Assembly: GCF_024166365.1 (NCBI RefSeq)
Contig: NC_064820.1
Location: forward strand, 136,172,001-136,236,000
Direction of reading: 5' to 3'
Length of the DNA: 64,000 nt
From: Elephas maximus indicus
Taxonomy: Eukaryota; Chordata; Mammalia; Proboscidea; Elephantidae
This document shows, piece by piece, positions 10,609-21,528 of the stretch. A program made the position numbers and the translations under genes. Position 1 is the stretch's first letter. Each line of letters begins with the position of its first letter. The notes beneath the pieces were generated by a model. That model saw nothing but the letters and a program-made list of their open reading frames with translations. It ran no database searches and was not told the origin of the DNA.

Positions 10609-12977
10609 TTTTGACACTCCTAAACGATCCTTGTGATATTTAGGCACTATCTACTCCAGCTTTGAGTAAGGTCACTGCCGGCTCAGAATCCACCAAGAAA
10701 CGTGCTTCTTCCCTCTTAACCACTTCCTTCCCCATTAGCTCAGGCACTGCTGCAGAACCCATCTCCTGGGGCTATCAGATTAAACCAAGCAGGAAAACTG
10801 GTAGAAAGGTTAATACCATTGGATTCAAAACTTGGCCTGGTTTAAATTCAAGAGCTTACTTGCTAATTTTAGTCCTAGGACAGAATATTCAAAAAGTAGA
10901 CTATGCCTCTGCTTAAATAATCATTCTTAATGATGATGTAAAGTAAAATAAATTAGTTTTAAAATGTTCTGGAGACAGACAAAATTTTCTTTTAGCCTTT
11001 TGGTTTGTGCAGATGCCCACTCAGACAGGGTATGGATGAATATAGTAACTCAAAGGTGCCTGTTTAAGGAAAAAAATCAGACCATTACAATTTTGGATTT
11101 ATTACAAAATGTAAAAAATATCATATAGACCTCCCACAGAGTTAATCTGAATCAACTCAACCAATTTTTGCTTAACCCTTGTGGCATTTCTCTTTCTATT
11201 AACTCCCTTCCTGCCTCCTCCATTCCCTCCTCACCCCATCAAAAATATTAAAAATATACATATAATAAAAATATAATAAATTTGATTGTAAATATCTTAA
11301 TTTTTTTTAGTGCTTTGGTCTAAATTTTTTATTCAGGTTCACCATATTATTGTTATACTGGCACATGGTACAGCATTCATTGTGGAATTGTAATCCTTAT
11401 TTAGGGAAACTCATACCACACGTGATATTTTCTTTTCTGAAACAGTTGAAAATACTCTCGCGTGTTTCGACTCTCAGAATGTCTCTACTTTGGGATTTTA
11501 ATGGCCTTTCTGCTTTCCAGCACTTCATCTCGTATTGAGTAAAATGTACTTTTGAAGCCAGCAAATAAGAACAATAATTGCCTCCATGTTTATCAACTTG
11601 GAGTCTTGCAATCTTGTCTTTATCTTGCATTTTGCCACTTAAGGCAAAGTCAAGCACTTGCAGTTTGCTTATATTTATCTATTGCCTGCCAAATGATCTT
11701 CTGTCCTCCCCCCTTGCCCAACCAGGATAAGAAAAGGAGTTTAAGCTATTCTTACTAGATGCCTTTATTTGGTTATTTCATATTTCCAATGCTTAGTTTT
11801 TATCCATAAAATTAAAAATAGATGTGAAAGTCATCTTTGTTTTTGTAATTAAACCCTCATTTCATTACACTGGATTTCAGCGGCAGGACTTAAAGCATAA
11901 CCTTCCTCTTATGATCACCACGCTTTATGATTCCTGCCATCATTACTTCCATGTTGGAGAATGGTGGGTTTTACTTTTATTTTATTATTTTTTTTAAATG
12001 TATGTCCCTACTGTTCTTTGGAAAGTGGCCATTGTTAACGTGGAGGTTGTTCCATACTTCCAAGTTTATGTTTGCCAGATGCTCTAGAATAAATGATTAT
12101 TTAAAACATATTTGAATCGTTCTTTATTCTTCCATAGCTTAAGTTTTGAATCCAAAAATTAATGACCTTAAAACATTATTTTCTTCTTATACATTTAAAA
12201 AACAGTCTCATGTATATGCAAGACTCTTTTTTCTGTCCCTAGACAAAGTTGGGACATTACCTCCACTACTCCAGTAGGGTCCCCAGGATGCTGGCAGAGA
12301 GCTGGTGTATCACCAGTTTTCTGAGGCCCAGAGAAGGAAGTGTGAGGGCTATTCCCAGGCCACAGGTGGGCATCGTAGGAGCCTCTGCTTCTGTGGTCAG
12401 TGGGGCAAGGCTGAAGGCTAAACTTGTACTTCAGCTCACCCCCGCATCAGATAGCAAACAAATGTCGCTGTTCTAACAGCAAAAAGAAGCTGTTTACTAT
12501 GCCGATGCCTTTTAAAAAGGAAGCGCTTTCGGTTACCAAAGCTCTATGTTTCTGGGCAAAGATAACTGCAGGATGTGCTGATTCTTTTCTTCATCCACAA
12601 GCTTTTTTATTCTTATAAATGTCTCTGTTATCATATCACTAAAACTGTCTTCTTGTTAGATGCCAGTAACTTTCACAGAGACATAAGCAAGCAAGTAAGG
12701 ATGAGAAAATACCTAATTAGTGGACCTCAGTAGGAGTCAGAGAAGTAAGTACATAATTGTAGGTGTGAGTACAGTCTGAAAGTCCAAGTAAACTACCAAA
12801 GGATGAGGTAATCTCTGTATGCTGTCAGGATAGCAACAAAGGTCCAAGAGAAATAACATCATGGCTCACCCTACAAAAAAGCAGGGTGAGTTACAAAAAC
12901 ACAGGCAGGAGCTTAAGGGCAAGTGAGATGCTTGTATATACAAAAAATAATATTTAAACATACACACACACACACAC
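10609..12977. other. Unassigned non-coding sequence
   Basis: No recognised repeat or exon. Open frames here are short and have no splice, start or family support. A short (CA)n run begins at 12962 next to the following SINE. Confidence 0.45.
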
Positions 12978-13209
12978 AACAAAACAAACTGGTTGCCTAC
13001 AAGTCAGTTCCAACTCATGGAGATCCAATGTGTGTCAGAGTAAAAGTGTGCTCTGCTGGCTTTTCAGTGGCTGTAATCTTTTTAAAGTAGATTGCCAGAT
13101 GTTCCGAAAAAAGTAGTAAACCTCTCTCCCAAGGTGTCTCTAGTCAGACTTGAACCACTAACTTTTCAGTGAGCAGCTGAGCATGTTAACCACTTGCATC
13201 CCCAGGGAC
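12978..13209 (-). mobile_element. AfroSINE variant (extended middle), antisense
   Basis: Read on the plus strand it starts with the reversed tail (tcagttccaactcatgg), has the alternative middle seen in several local copies (tgctctgctggcttttcagtgg, gattgccagatg) and ends with the reversed head (aaccacttgcatccccaggga). It inserted beside a CA microsatellite. Confidence 0.85.
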
Positions 13210-13327
13210 TTCTTCGAATAATAACAGGTAATTTTGTAATCACCTAGTTTAGTCCCCAAAAAGCACTTTTGGCTCCAAGCTGAATGAAAGGTACTGAAAC
13301 CAATGCAGGTATGGTAGGGGTGTTTTT

Positions 13328-13350
13328 ACACACACACACACACACACGCC
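13328..13350 (+). repeat. (CA)n microsatellite
   Basis: About 11 dinucleotide units, uninterrupted, in otherwise unassigned DNA. Confidence 0.9.
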
Positions 13351-14112
13351 TCTTGAACAAAGCTGATTCCTGCCTTCAACTTGGATCCGTGATTGCGTTC
13401 ATTTCAGAAGAGGCAGGAAGGACTGGGAAAGGGCATGGAGTTGGACAGGGTATGCAAAGCTTAAAAATGTAAACATCTTTAAAACTCATTAAAAATGTTT
13501 GTAAGCCAAAGTGAATTCATATGCAGCCACAGCTACTGGCTATGACAGGTTCAATCACTGGGTCCTTCAGTCCATACCGGTATCGAAAGCTGGGGCTCTC
13601 TGCTGACTGAAGTCACGTGGACACACAAGGAGAGAGAGTCACCGTTTTGCACATGTGGAAATCTCAGTTTTAAAATGCTTTTTCTCCGAAAACAAAGTTC
13701 TTTGTACCTTGTTCTTTCAGACTGGTTGACATCAATAGTGTAAAAACCTTTGGCTCTTGACTTTGTCCTCTTGACTGTTGAAATCTCAAAACAATAAAGG
13801 ACTCGGTACACAATCCCAGTGTATTTCAAAGTTGAATTGAATAATCTTTGCTTCCAGAACAAGAAAAATGCATTTAAGATTGCAAGAAAGCATTTTTTTT
13901 AGCCTTATGAAATTAGTGTAAAAACATATTTGGGATTTTATATTAGAGGGTGGGGGAAATCAGGTAATACAGAATCAAAAAAATATATATTTTTAGCCCT
14001 AAATAGAAAAAAAAGCAGCATATAAAAAGAAAGCTGGAAGAGTTAAAAGTATATTTTAGCATATTTCTAATTTTAATAAAAAGTAGCCAAAACAATGGAC
14101 TCAGATTTACCA
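13351..14112. other. Unassigned sequence
   Basis: No gene or named repeat seen. The antisense frame at 13551-13862 has no family resemblance. Confidence 0.4.
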
Positions 14113-14216
14113 AGGATCACGAAGATGGCACAGGACCAGACTGCGTTTTGTTCTGTTAAACGTATGGTCAGTGTAAGTCGGAGCTGACTCGACAGCGTCT
14201 GACAACAACAACAATG
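14113..14216 (+). mobile_element. RTE (BovB-like) extreme 3' end
   Basis: The sequence matches the last roughly 100 bp of the RTE: atggcacaggaccagactg, then aagtcggagctgactcgaca, then an (AAC)n tail (acaacaacaacaa). The short length fits strong 5' truncation. Confidence 0.8.
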
Positions 14217-14274
14217 CAGGATGTGGCTGGTTTAATTCTTTGCTTGATAGATGGGAAAACGTCACCCAATTCCT

Positions 14275-14650
14275 CGCCTTTCAAAACGTGGCCCACGGGT
14301 TGGAGCATTAGCATCGCCTGGGGCCAGTTGCTGTGGAGTTGACTCTGGCTCTTGGTTACGCAACGTGTGTTCGGGTAGGACTGTGCTCCCTAGAGTTTTT
14401 GATGGCTGATTTTTCAGAAGTAGATCGCCAGGCCTTTCTTCTTAGGTGCTTCTGGGTGGATTGAAACTTCCAACCTTTAGATTAGCAGCCAATTGCGTTA
14501 ACCGTTTGCACTACCCAGGAACTCCCACTACCTGGAAGCTTGACAGAATAGAAGAATCTTGGGCTCCACCTTGTACATACTGGATCAGAATTTGCATTTT
14601 AATAAGATCACAAGGCAATTTACGAGCACCTTAAAGTCTGTGAGACACTG
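14275..14650 (+). mobile_element. MER5-type hAT element, split by a SINE
   Basis: Flanking pieces read agcattagcatcgcctgg on the left, and gggctccaccttgtacatac then cagaatttgcattttaataag on the right. This is the order of MER5A-like elements (ancient non-autonomous hAT). The AfroSINE at 14322-14526 interrupts it. Confidence 0.55.
14322..14526 (-). mobile_element. AfroSINE variant, antisense
   Basis: Reversed tail (ctgtggagttgactctgg), alternative middle (tgatttttcagaagtagatcg) and reversed head (cgtttgcactacccaggaac). The same variant type occurs at 12978, 50280 and 60261. It is inserted within a MER5-like element. Confidence 0.85.
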
Positions 14651-15235
14651 AGTTAAACGAACCATTCACCAAAGGGAACATCAAGTGGGATTTGGAAGGC
14701 TGCCCTTCCCCATAGCAGTCACATATAAAATTGCAATCTAATTAAAAACTACGCTTGTTGTACACATATGACCTCAAGATCAGTCCCTAATACTCCCTTC
14801 AAACATTCTGGAGCCATCACACATTTCTTAACTTTTACACGTCTTTCTCTGACATGTTTCCTAGAGTAAATACTTTTATTTTTTGGCGCAGATTCTTTTG
14901 ACTTCGACTTTGGAAATTTGAATAACAGCTTTGAAAAGATAACAGGGAGAAGTACTAATGAGGGTTCTGTACGAAAAAAAGTTATACAAATGGAAAACAC
15001 GGCAGAAATACAAAAGAGCCAAAGAATGTGAAATGGAGGAACAAATATCTATCTTTTTATTATTTATATTGGAAATAGATTTATTCTTTATCTAAATACA
15101 AAAATGAGGCATGCTAATAGTTTTTGCTAATTAAAAAAATGGTAAATCCTCAAATAATACATAAAAGTAGGAAGAAAATATAGATATGTCAGAAACACAG
15201 TTGTGAAGGGATAAACTACTTTTGTTCTTTTATCT
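14651..15235. other. Unassigned AT-rich sequence
   Basis: No gene or recognisable repeat. Confidence 0.4.
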
Positions 15236-15765
15236 GCCTAGTACCTACTTATCCTTTTCCTGGTAACAACACTACCAATTTTCCTTATAGAGACCAGACC
15301 CCCTGACCCCTCACCCAACTCTTGAGACACATGCTCCAGGTAATACCCTTCAGGGTTGGAGCATGTGACACAGCACGCTGGCCTAAGTCAATGAGCATCT
15401 TACATTTTCTGGAACACAGTGGTTGATTTGTAAAAGGGCATACGTCTCAAGTTAAGTCAACCAGGCCCCATGAATCCAGAGCTTCCCACTGAGTAATCGG
15501 ACTTTCTCTACTGCTGAACTGGGGAGGAAGAGAGGCAAGGATGTGGCAACTGTCTTGCCAGCATAAGGGGAGACCTAGCTCTGAATACAGAGCCACCACA
15601 GAGAAGGCAGAACAAAGACTTGGAAACAGAGCGAGAGAAAAACTGACTCCTCCTGACTCTGAAGTCCTGATAAAGAAGTGCCTTAAATCAAACATAAATC
15701 CTACATTTTTCATCTATATGAGCCAAAAGATTTTCTTTTTGCTTAAACAAGTTTTTTCTTTAATA
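15236..15765 (+). repeat. Probable ancient interspersed repeat, family not identified
   Basis: Features such as ctggcctaagtcaatgagc, gaactggggaggaagagag and a terminal block tatgagccaaaagatttt resemble a widespread old mammalian repeat of LTR or DNA-transposon type. I cannot name the family without a library search. Confidence 0.3.
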
Positions 15766-15811
15766 TTGTGAAAATCATATTTTTAACAGTAGTAATAAAA
15801 CTAAAATAATA

Positions 15812-16255
15812 GTGTCTTGGTTTCATAGGGCTGCTATAACAGAAATATCACAAGTGGGTGGCTTTAATTATCAGAAATTTATTTTCTCACGGTTAACTAC
15901 AAAAACACCATGTTGCCTTTAAGTTGATTCCAACTCATAGCGACCCTATAGTACAGAGTACAACTGCCCCATAGAGTTTCCAAGGAGTGGCTGGTGAATT
16001 TGAACTGCTGACCTTTTGGTTAGCAGCCAAGCTCTTAACCACTATACCACCAGGGCTCCTTCTCACAGTTAGGAAGCTAGAAATCCAAATTCAGGGCACA
16101 GGCTCTAGAGGAAGACTCTCTCTTGGCTGTGGGGGAAGATTCATGTCTCCTTTCAGCTTCTAGTTCTTGGATCCTTGGCAATCTTCCTGTGGTATGGCAT
16201 CTATCATCTCTGTCTGTGCTTGTTTTTTTCTGTGCATATTCTGCTCCTTTAGTAT
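15812..16255 (-). mobile_element. MaLR (MLT1-like) LTR, antisense, split by AfroSINE
   Basis: The plus strand begins tgtcttggtttcatagggct and continues with aacagaaatatcacaagtgg and atttattttctcac, the reverse of a MaLR LTR 3' region. It resembles the LTRs at 37556 and 55480. An AfroSINE at 15896-16059 sits inside it, flanked by 12-bp duplications. Confidence 0.75.
15896..16059 (-). mobile_element. AfroSINE, short form, antisense, with TSD
   Basis: Inserted into the MaLR LTR. Target duplication ttctcacggtta (15884-15895) and ttctcacagtta (16060-16071), one mismatch. The short form lacks the 'gatgtggcagtctgcttcc' middle. The insertion post-dates the LTR. Confidence 0.95.
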
Positions 16256-17105
16256 TTTTTCCTTCTAAATTTTATCTAGTTTGCTGTTGTTGAGAATATA
16301 CACAGCAAAACATATACCAGTTGAACAGTTTTTACATGTACAATTTAGTGATATTGATTACAGTCTTTGAGTTGTGCAATCATCCTCATTCTTCTTTTCT
16401 GAATTCTTCCTCCCTCGTTAACACAAACTCACTGGCCCTTAAGGTTCCTATCTAATCTTTCTAGTTGCTGTTGTCAATTTGATCCCATATAGATAGTTCT
16501 TACAAAAGCATAATGCTCAAGGCAGACTTTTTTCACTAGTTAAGCTAAACTGTAGTTCAGCTTTAAGATGACTTCAGGGGATATTTTCGGTTTAAAGCTT
16601 AAAGATTATCTCAAGACAACAAATTCAGGAGCTCATCCACCCTCCATGGCTCCAGAAAGTCTAGAGTCCATGAGCATTTGAAATTCTGTTCTGCATTTTC
16701 CCCTTTTGATCAGGATTCTTCTATGAAATTTTTGATTAAAATGTTCATTAATGGCAACTGGGCACCATCCAGTTCTTCTGGTCTCATGACAGAGGACACA
16801 GTTGTTCAAGGAGCCAATTAGCCACACATTTCATATCCTCGTCCTATTCCTGACTTCCCTACTTCCCCTGTTGCTCCAAGTGAATAAAGACCAATTGTGT
16901 CTTAGATGGCTGCTTGCAAGCTTTTAAGGCCCCAGGCACTCATTGCACAACAAACGAGGAGGTAGAACAGAAGCACTAAACACGTGATCAGACCAGTTAA
17001 TTAACTGGGATGTCCCACGAAACCATGACCCTAAACTTCCAAACCAAGAAACCAAATTCCATGAGGTGTTCACTTGTTCATAAGCAGCTTCAGCAGCTAC
17101 TCTTT
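16256..17105 (-). mobile_element. L1 3'UTR fragment, antisense
   Basis: Shares the organisation of the young L1 3'UTR in a more diverged form: cagttcttctggtctcatg, then gtcttagatggctgcttgc, then taaggccccaggcac. These align in order with 5900-6100 and 21000-21220. No coding sequence remains. Confidence 0.75.
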
Positions 17106-17745
17106 TTCTTTGTCGTTGTTGTATATATATCACACAACTTGCCAATTCAAACTTTTACATGTGTACAACTTATTGACAGCAATTACAATAATCAGCTGTA
17201 TAACCCTACTATTAATCAATGCAATTTTTCCATCATGTTAAGCCCCTTTCGCTGCACCCCCGCCCCGCCCCATTAGCCACTAATAAACTTTGGCCTCTAT
17301 ACATTTGCCTTTTCTTGTCTTTTTATGTAAGTGAGGTCATACCATATATGCCCTTTTGTGACTGGCTTATTTTGCTCAACATAATGTCTTCAAGCTCCAT
17401 ACAAGCTTTTATCAAGACTTCATTTCTCCTACTGGCTGAGTAGCATTCCATCGTATGTGTTGTTGTTAGGTGCCGTTGAGTCAGTTTGTTGTATTATGGT
17501 GACTTGCATGTTTCTGTGATACTGGAAGCTTTGCTACTGGCATTTCAAATACCAACAGAGTCATCCTTGGTGGACAGGTTTCAACGGAGCTTCCAGACAA
17601 AGACAGACTAGGAAGAAGGGCCTGGCATCTCCTTCTGAAAAAGTTGGCCAGAGAAAACCTTATGAATAGAAGCAGAACGTTGTCCATCGTATGTGTGTGC
17701 TACATTTAGTTTATCCATTCATCTATTGATGGGCATTTCCCCTCA
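17106..17745 (-). mobile_element. Second L1 3' fragment, antisense, interrupted
   Basis: Blocks describing L1 sequence just downstream of ORF2 (gctcaacataatgtcttcaag, tagcattccatcgtatgtg, atccattcatctattgatgg) match the young L1 around 21590-21715. The 223-bp insertion at 17461-17683 interrupts it and RTE sequence begins at about 17746. Confidence 0.7.
17461..17683 (-). mobile_element. Composite RTE-derived short element with 13-bp TSD
   Basis: The insertion is bounded by perfect ccatcgtatgtgt duplications at 17448-17460 and 17684-17696. On the plus strand its first roughly 26 bp are the reversed RTE/AfroSINE 3' tail (tgttgttaggtgccgttgag). The remaining roughly 195 bp are RTE 5' leader in sense orientation, matching 17755-17960 (ggtttcaacggagcttccag, gacagactaggaagaag). 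Seen in its insertion orientation it is antisense RTE leader followed by an RTE tail, with the whole 3-kb interior missing. Confidence 0.8.
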
Positions 17746-18535
17746 CATGTCTGTCAGTTTGTCGTACTGTGGGGGTTTGTGTGTTGCTGTGATGCTGGAA
17801 GCTATGCCACCAGTCTTCAGATACTAGCAGGGTCACCCATGGAGGACAGGTTTCAGCTGAGCTTCCAGACTAAGACAGACTAGGAAGAAGGACCTGGCAG
17901 TCTACTTCTGAAAAGTATTAGCCAGTGGAAACCTTATGAATAGCAGCAGAACATTGTCTGATATAGTGCTGGAAGATGAGCCCCCCAGGTTGGAAGGCAC
18001 TCAAAAGACGACTGGGGAAGAGCTGCCTCCTCAAAGTAGAGTCGACCTTAATGACGGGGATGGAGTAAAGCTTTCGGGACCTTCATTTGCTGATGCAGCA
18101 TGACTCAAACTGAGAAGAAACAGCTGCAAACATCCATTAATAATCGAAACCTGGAATGTACAAAGTATGAATCTAGGAAAATTGGAAATCATCAAAAATG
18201 AAATGGAACGCGTAAACATTGATATACTAGGCATTAGTGAGCTGAAATGGACTGGTATTGGCCATTTTGAATCAGACAATCATATAGTCTACTGTCCTGG
18301 GAATGGCAACTCGAAGAGAAATGGTGTTGCATTCATCCTCAAAAAGAATGTTTCAAGATCTATCCTGAACTACAACGCTGTCAGTGATAGGATAATATCC
18401 ATACACCTACAAGGAAGACCAGTTAATACGACTATTATTCCAATTTACGCACCAACCACTAGGGCCAAAGATGAAGAAATAGATTTTTATCAGCTGCTGC
18501 AGGTGCGCCTGACCGAAGCCATGGCATTTTCAATC
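17746..18535 (+). mobile_element. RTE (BovB-like) 5' end fragment with internal deletion
   Basis: RTE 5' leader (about 17746-18100) followed by the start of the apurinic-endonuclease domain (about 18144-18503). At 18503 the sequence jumps to a late RT-domain segment (ggtgcgcctgaccgaagcc) and after about 30 bp changes to L1. A LINE missing its 3' end cannot arise by simple 5' truncation, so deletion or rearrangement followed insertion. Confidence 0.8.
18144..18503 (+). pseudogene. RTE endonuclease N-terminal fragment
   Basis: About 120 codons of AP-type endonuclease. It begins near ETWNVQ, continues MNLGKLEIIKNEMERVNID, ILGISELKWTGIGHF (the glutamate in SELKW is the expected metal-binding residue), then NGVAFILKKNV and IPIYAPTTRAKDEEID. 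The later catalytic GDWN and SDH motifs are missing because the copy is cut at DFYQLLQ. The equivalent region of the antisense RTE is at 28318-28743. Non-functional. Confidence 0.85.
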
Positions 18536-19300
18536 CAATTTTCCCAGCACCATTTATTGAGAAGACACTTCTTCCTTCATCGAATGGACTTAGCACCTTG
18601 TCAAATATCAGTTGACCATAGATGTGTGGGTTTAGTTGTGGACTTTCAATTTTATTCCATTGTTCTATGTGTCTGCTGTTATACCAGTACCAGGATATTT
18701 CAATTACTGTAGCTGTAAAAAACAAACAAAAACCAGTTGTGTTGAGTCAATAGTATGTTTTAAAATCAGGAAGTTTGAGTCCTCCTACTATGTTTTCTTT
18801 CAACCCTCTTGCCATTCCGTATAAAGTTGAAGACTGGTTTTTTTTTTGTTTCTATAAAGAAAACCATTGGAATTTTGATTGGGATTGCATAGAATCTATA
18901 GATTACCTTGGGTGGTATTGACATCTTAACATTAAGTCTTCCAATCCATGAACATAGAACATCTTTCCATTTATTTAAGTCTTCTTTAATCTCTTTCAGC
19001 AGTGTTTTATAGTTTTCATTGTATAAGTCCTTCACATCCCTGGTTAGATTTATCTCTAGGTATTTTATTTTCTTAGATGATATTGTAAATGGAATTGTTT
19101 CCCTAATTTCCCTTTCAGATTTCTCGTTGCTGATGCATAGAAACCCAACCAAATTTGTTTGCTGACCTTGTACTTTGCAACTTTGCTAAATTCCTCCATT
19201 GGCTCTAAAAGGCTTAAACAAGTTTGATTTGAGTTCCTGTCACTTGTGTTCAAGGAAAACATAATTGATATATGATAGTAAAAGTGTGTAGATTTCTATG
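18536..19300 (-). mobile_element. Old L1 ORF2 fragment, antisense
   Basis: On the minus strand this decodes to the post-RT and thumb region of L1 ORF2: [50 protein letters not shown]. Several stops and frameshifts are present. It is more diverged than the young L1 and lies between two RTE copies. Confidence 0.85.
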
Positions 19301-19315
19301 TGTACATATACACGT

Positions 19316-20514
19316 TGTTGTAGTTGTTAGGTGCCGTTGAGTCGGTTCCAACTCATAAGGACCCAATGTACAACAGAATGAAATACTACTGGTCCTGCCC
19401 CATCCAGGACCAGGTTGTTGCAGCAACTGTGTCAAGCCATCTCATTGAGGGCCTTCCTCTTTTTCGATGGCCTTCCACTTTACCAAGCATGAAATCCTTC
19501 TCCAGGGACTAGTCCCTCTTAATAGCGTATCCAAAATTCATGAGACAAAGTCTTACCATCCTTTCTTTTAAGGAGATTTCTGACTGTACTTCTTCCAAGA
19601 CAGATATGTTTGTTCTTCTGGCAGTCCGTGACATATTCAATATTCTTTTTAACAGCATAATTCAGAGGCATCAATTCTTCTTTAGTCCTCCTTATTTATT
19701 GTTCAGCTTTTGCATGCATATGAGGCGATCGAAAACACCATAGCTTGAATCAGTTGCACCTCTGTCCTCAAAGTGACATCTTTGCTTTTCAACACTTTAA
19801 AGAGATCTTTGCAGCAGATCTGCCTAATGCAATATGTCGTTTGATTTTTTGACTGCTGCTTCCATAGGAGTTGATTGCGGATCCAAGTAAAATGAAATCC
19901 TTGATAACGTCAATATTTTCTCCATTTATTATGATGTTGCTTATTGGTCTAGTTGTGAGGATTTTTGTTTTCTTTATGTTGAGGTGTAATCTATACTGAA
20001 GGCTCTAGCCTTTGATCTTCATTACTAACTGCTTCAAGTCCTCTTCACTTTCAGCAAGCAAGGTTGTGTCATCTGTATAATGTGGGTTGTTAAAGAGGCT
20101 TCCTCAAACTGTGATACCCCTATGCTTCATATAGTCCAGCTTCTCAGTTTATTTGCTCATCACACAGGTTGAATAAGTATGGTGGAAGGATACAATCCTG
20201 ATGCACACCTTTCCTAACTTTAAACCACGCAGTATCCCCTTGTTCTGTTCAAAAGACTGCCTCTTCTTCTATGTACAGGTTCCTCATGAGCACAATCATG
20301 TGTTCTGGAATTCCCAATCTTTGCAACGTTGTCAGTAATTTGTTATAATCCACACAGTTGAATGACTTTGCATAGTTTGTTGAAACATCTCAATTGGTAT
20401 TCTGTCAATTTCTAGAGGCTTGTTTTTTGCCAATATCTTCAGAGCAGCTTAGACTTCTTCCTTCAATACCAACAGTTCCCGATCATACGCTATACCTGAA
20501 ATGGTTGAATGCGA
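19316..20514 (-). pseudogene. RTE reverse transcriptase, C-terminal part
   Basis: Read on the minus strand from 20514 downward, this covers the RT palm through the thumb region and C terminus of the RTE. The segment around 20040-20100 corresponds to the ADDTTLLAESEED catalytic region, and 19400-19540 to the YFGHV..GRP..RW terminal block. Numerous stops and indels break the frame, so no continuous ORF remains. It continues 5' at 27336 beyond the inserted L1. Confidence 0.75.
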
Positions 20515-20540
20515 CCAATTCTTTTTTTTTTTTAATAACT

Positions 20541-20546
20541 TTTATT
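20541..20546 (-). promoter_or_regulatory. L1 polyadenylation signal AATAAA
   Basis: tttatt on the plus strand is AATAAA in the L1 sense, about 8-10 nt upstream of the A tail. The position and motif fit the L1 mRNA 3' end. Confidence 0.8.
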
Positions 20547-21445
20547 AAGCTTCAAGTGAACGTTTACAAATCCGATCAGTCTGTCACATATAAGTTTACA
20601 TACATCTCACTCCCTACGCCCACTTGCTCTCCCCCTCTTCAGTCAGCCCTTTCAGTCTCTCCTTTCTTGACAATTTTGCCGGCTTCCCTCTCTCTCTACC
20701 CTCCCATCCCCCTCCAGACAAGAGTTGCCAACACAATCTCAAGTGTCCACCTGATATAATTAGCTCACTCTTCATCAGCATCTCTCTCCCACCCGCTGAC
20801 CAGTCCCTTTCATGTCTGATGAGTTGTCTTCGGGGATGGTTCCTGTCCTGTGCCAACAGAAGGTCTGGGGAGCATGGCCGCCGGGATTCCTCTAGTCTCA
20901 GTCAGACCATTAAGTTTGGTCTTTTTATGAGAATTTGGGGTCTGTATCCCACTGATCTCCTGCTCCCTCAGGGGTCCTCTGTTGTGCTCCCTGTCAGGGC
21001 AGTCATCGATTGTGGCCGGGCACCAACTAGTTCTTCTGGTCTCAGGATGATGTAGGTCTCTGGTTCATGTGGCCCTTTCTGTCTCTTGGGCTCTTAGTTG
21101 TCGTGTGGCCTTGGTGTTCTTCATTTTCCTTTGCTCCAGGTGGGTTGAGACCAATTGCTGCATCTTAGATGGCCGCTTGTTAGCATTTAAGACCCCAGAC
21201 GCCACATTTCAAAGTGGGATGCAGAATGATTTCATAATAGAATTATTTTGCCAATTGACTTAGAAGTCCCCGCAAACCATGTTCCCCAGACCCCCGCACT
21301 TGCTCCCCTGACCTTTGAAGCGTTCATTTTATCCCGGAAACTTCTTTGCTTTTGGTCCAGTCCAATTGAGCTGACCTTCCATGTATTGAGTGTTGTCTTT
21401 CCCTTCACCTAAAGTAGTTCTTATCTACTGATTAATCAATAAAAA

Positions 21446-21480
21446 AACCCTCTCCCACCCTCCCTCCCTCCCCCGCCTCG
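21446..21480 (-). promoter_or_regulatory. G-rich polypurine tract in L1 3'UTR
   Basis: The plus-strand C-rich tract (ccctcccaccctccctccct and on) gives at least four G3+ runs in the L1 sense strand, enough for a predicted G-quadruplex. The truncated copy keeps the same tract at about 6332-6361. Polypurine, quadruplex-prone tracts are a known feature of mammalian L1 3'UTRs. Confidence 0.7.
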
Positions 21481-21528
21481 TAACCACAAAAGTATGTGTT
21501 CTTCTCAGGTTTACTATTTCTCAAGATC

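Noticed and set aside
12962..13350. Short regular repeats as a CRISPR-like array
   Set aside because: These are CA dinucleotide microsatellites without spacers, in a mammalian genome.
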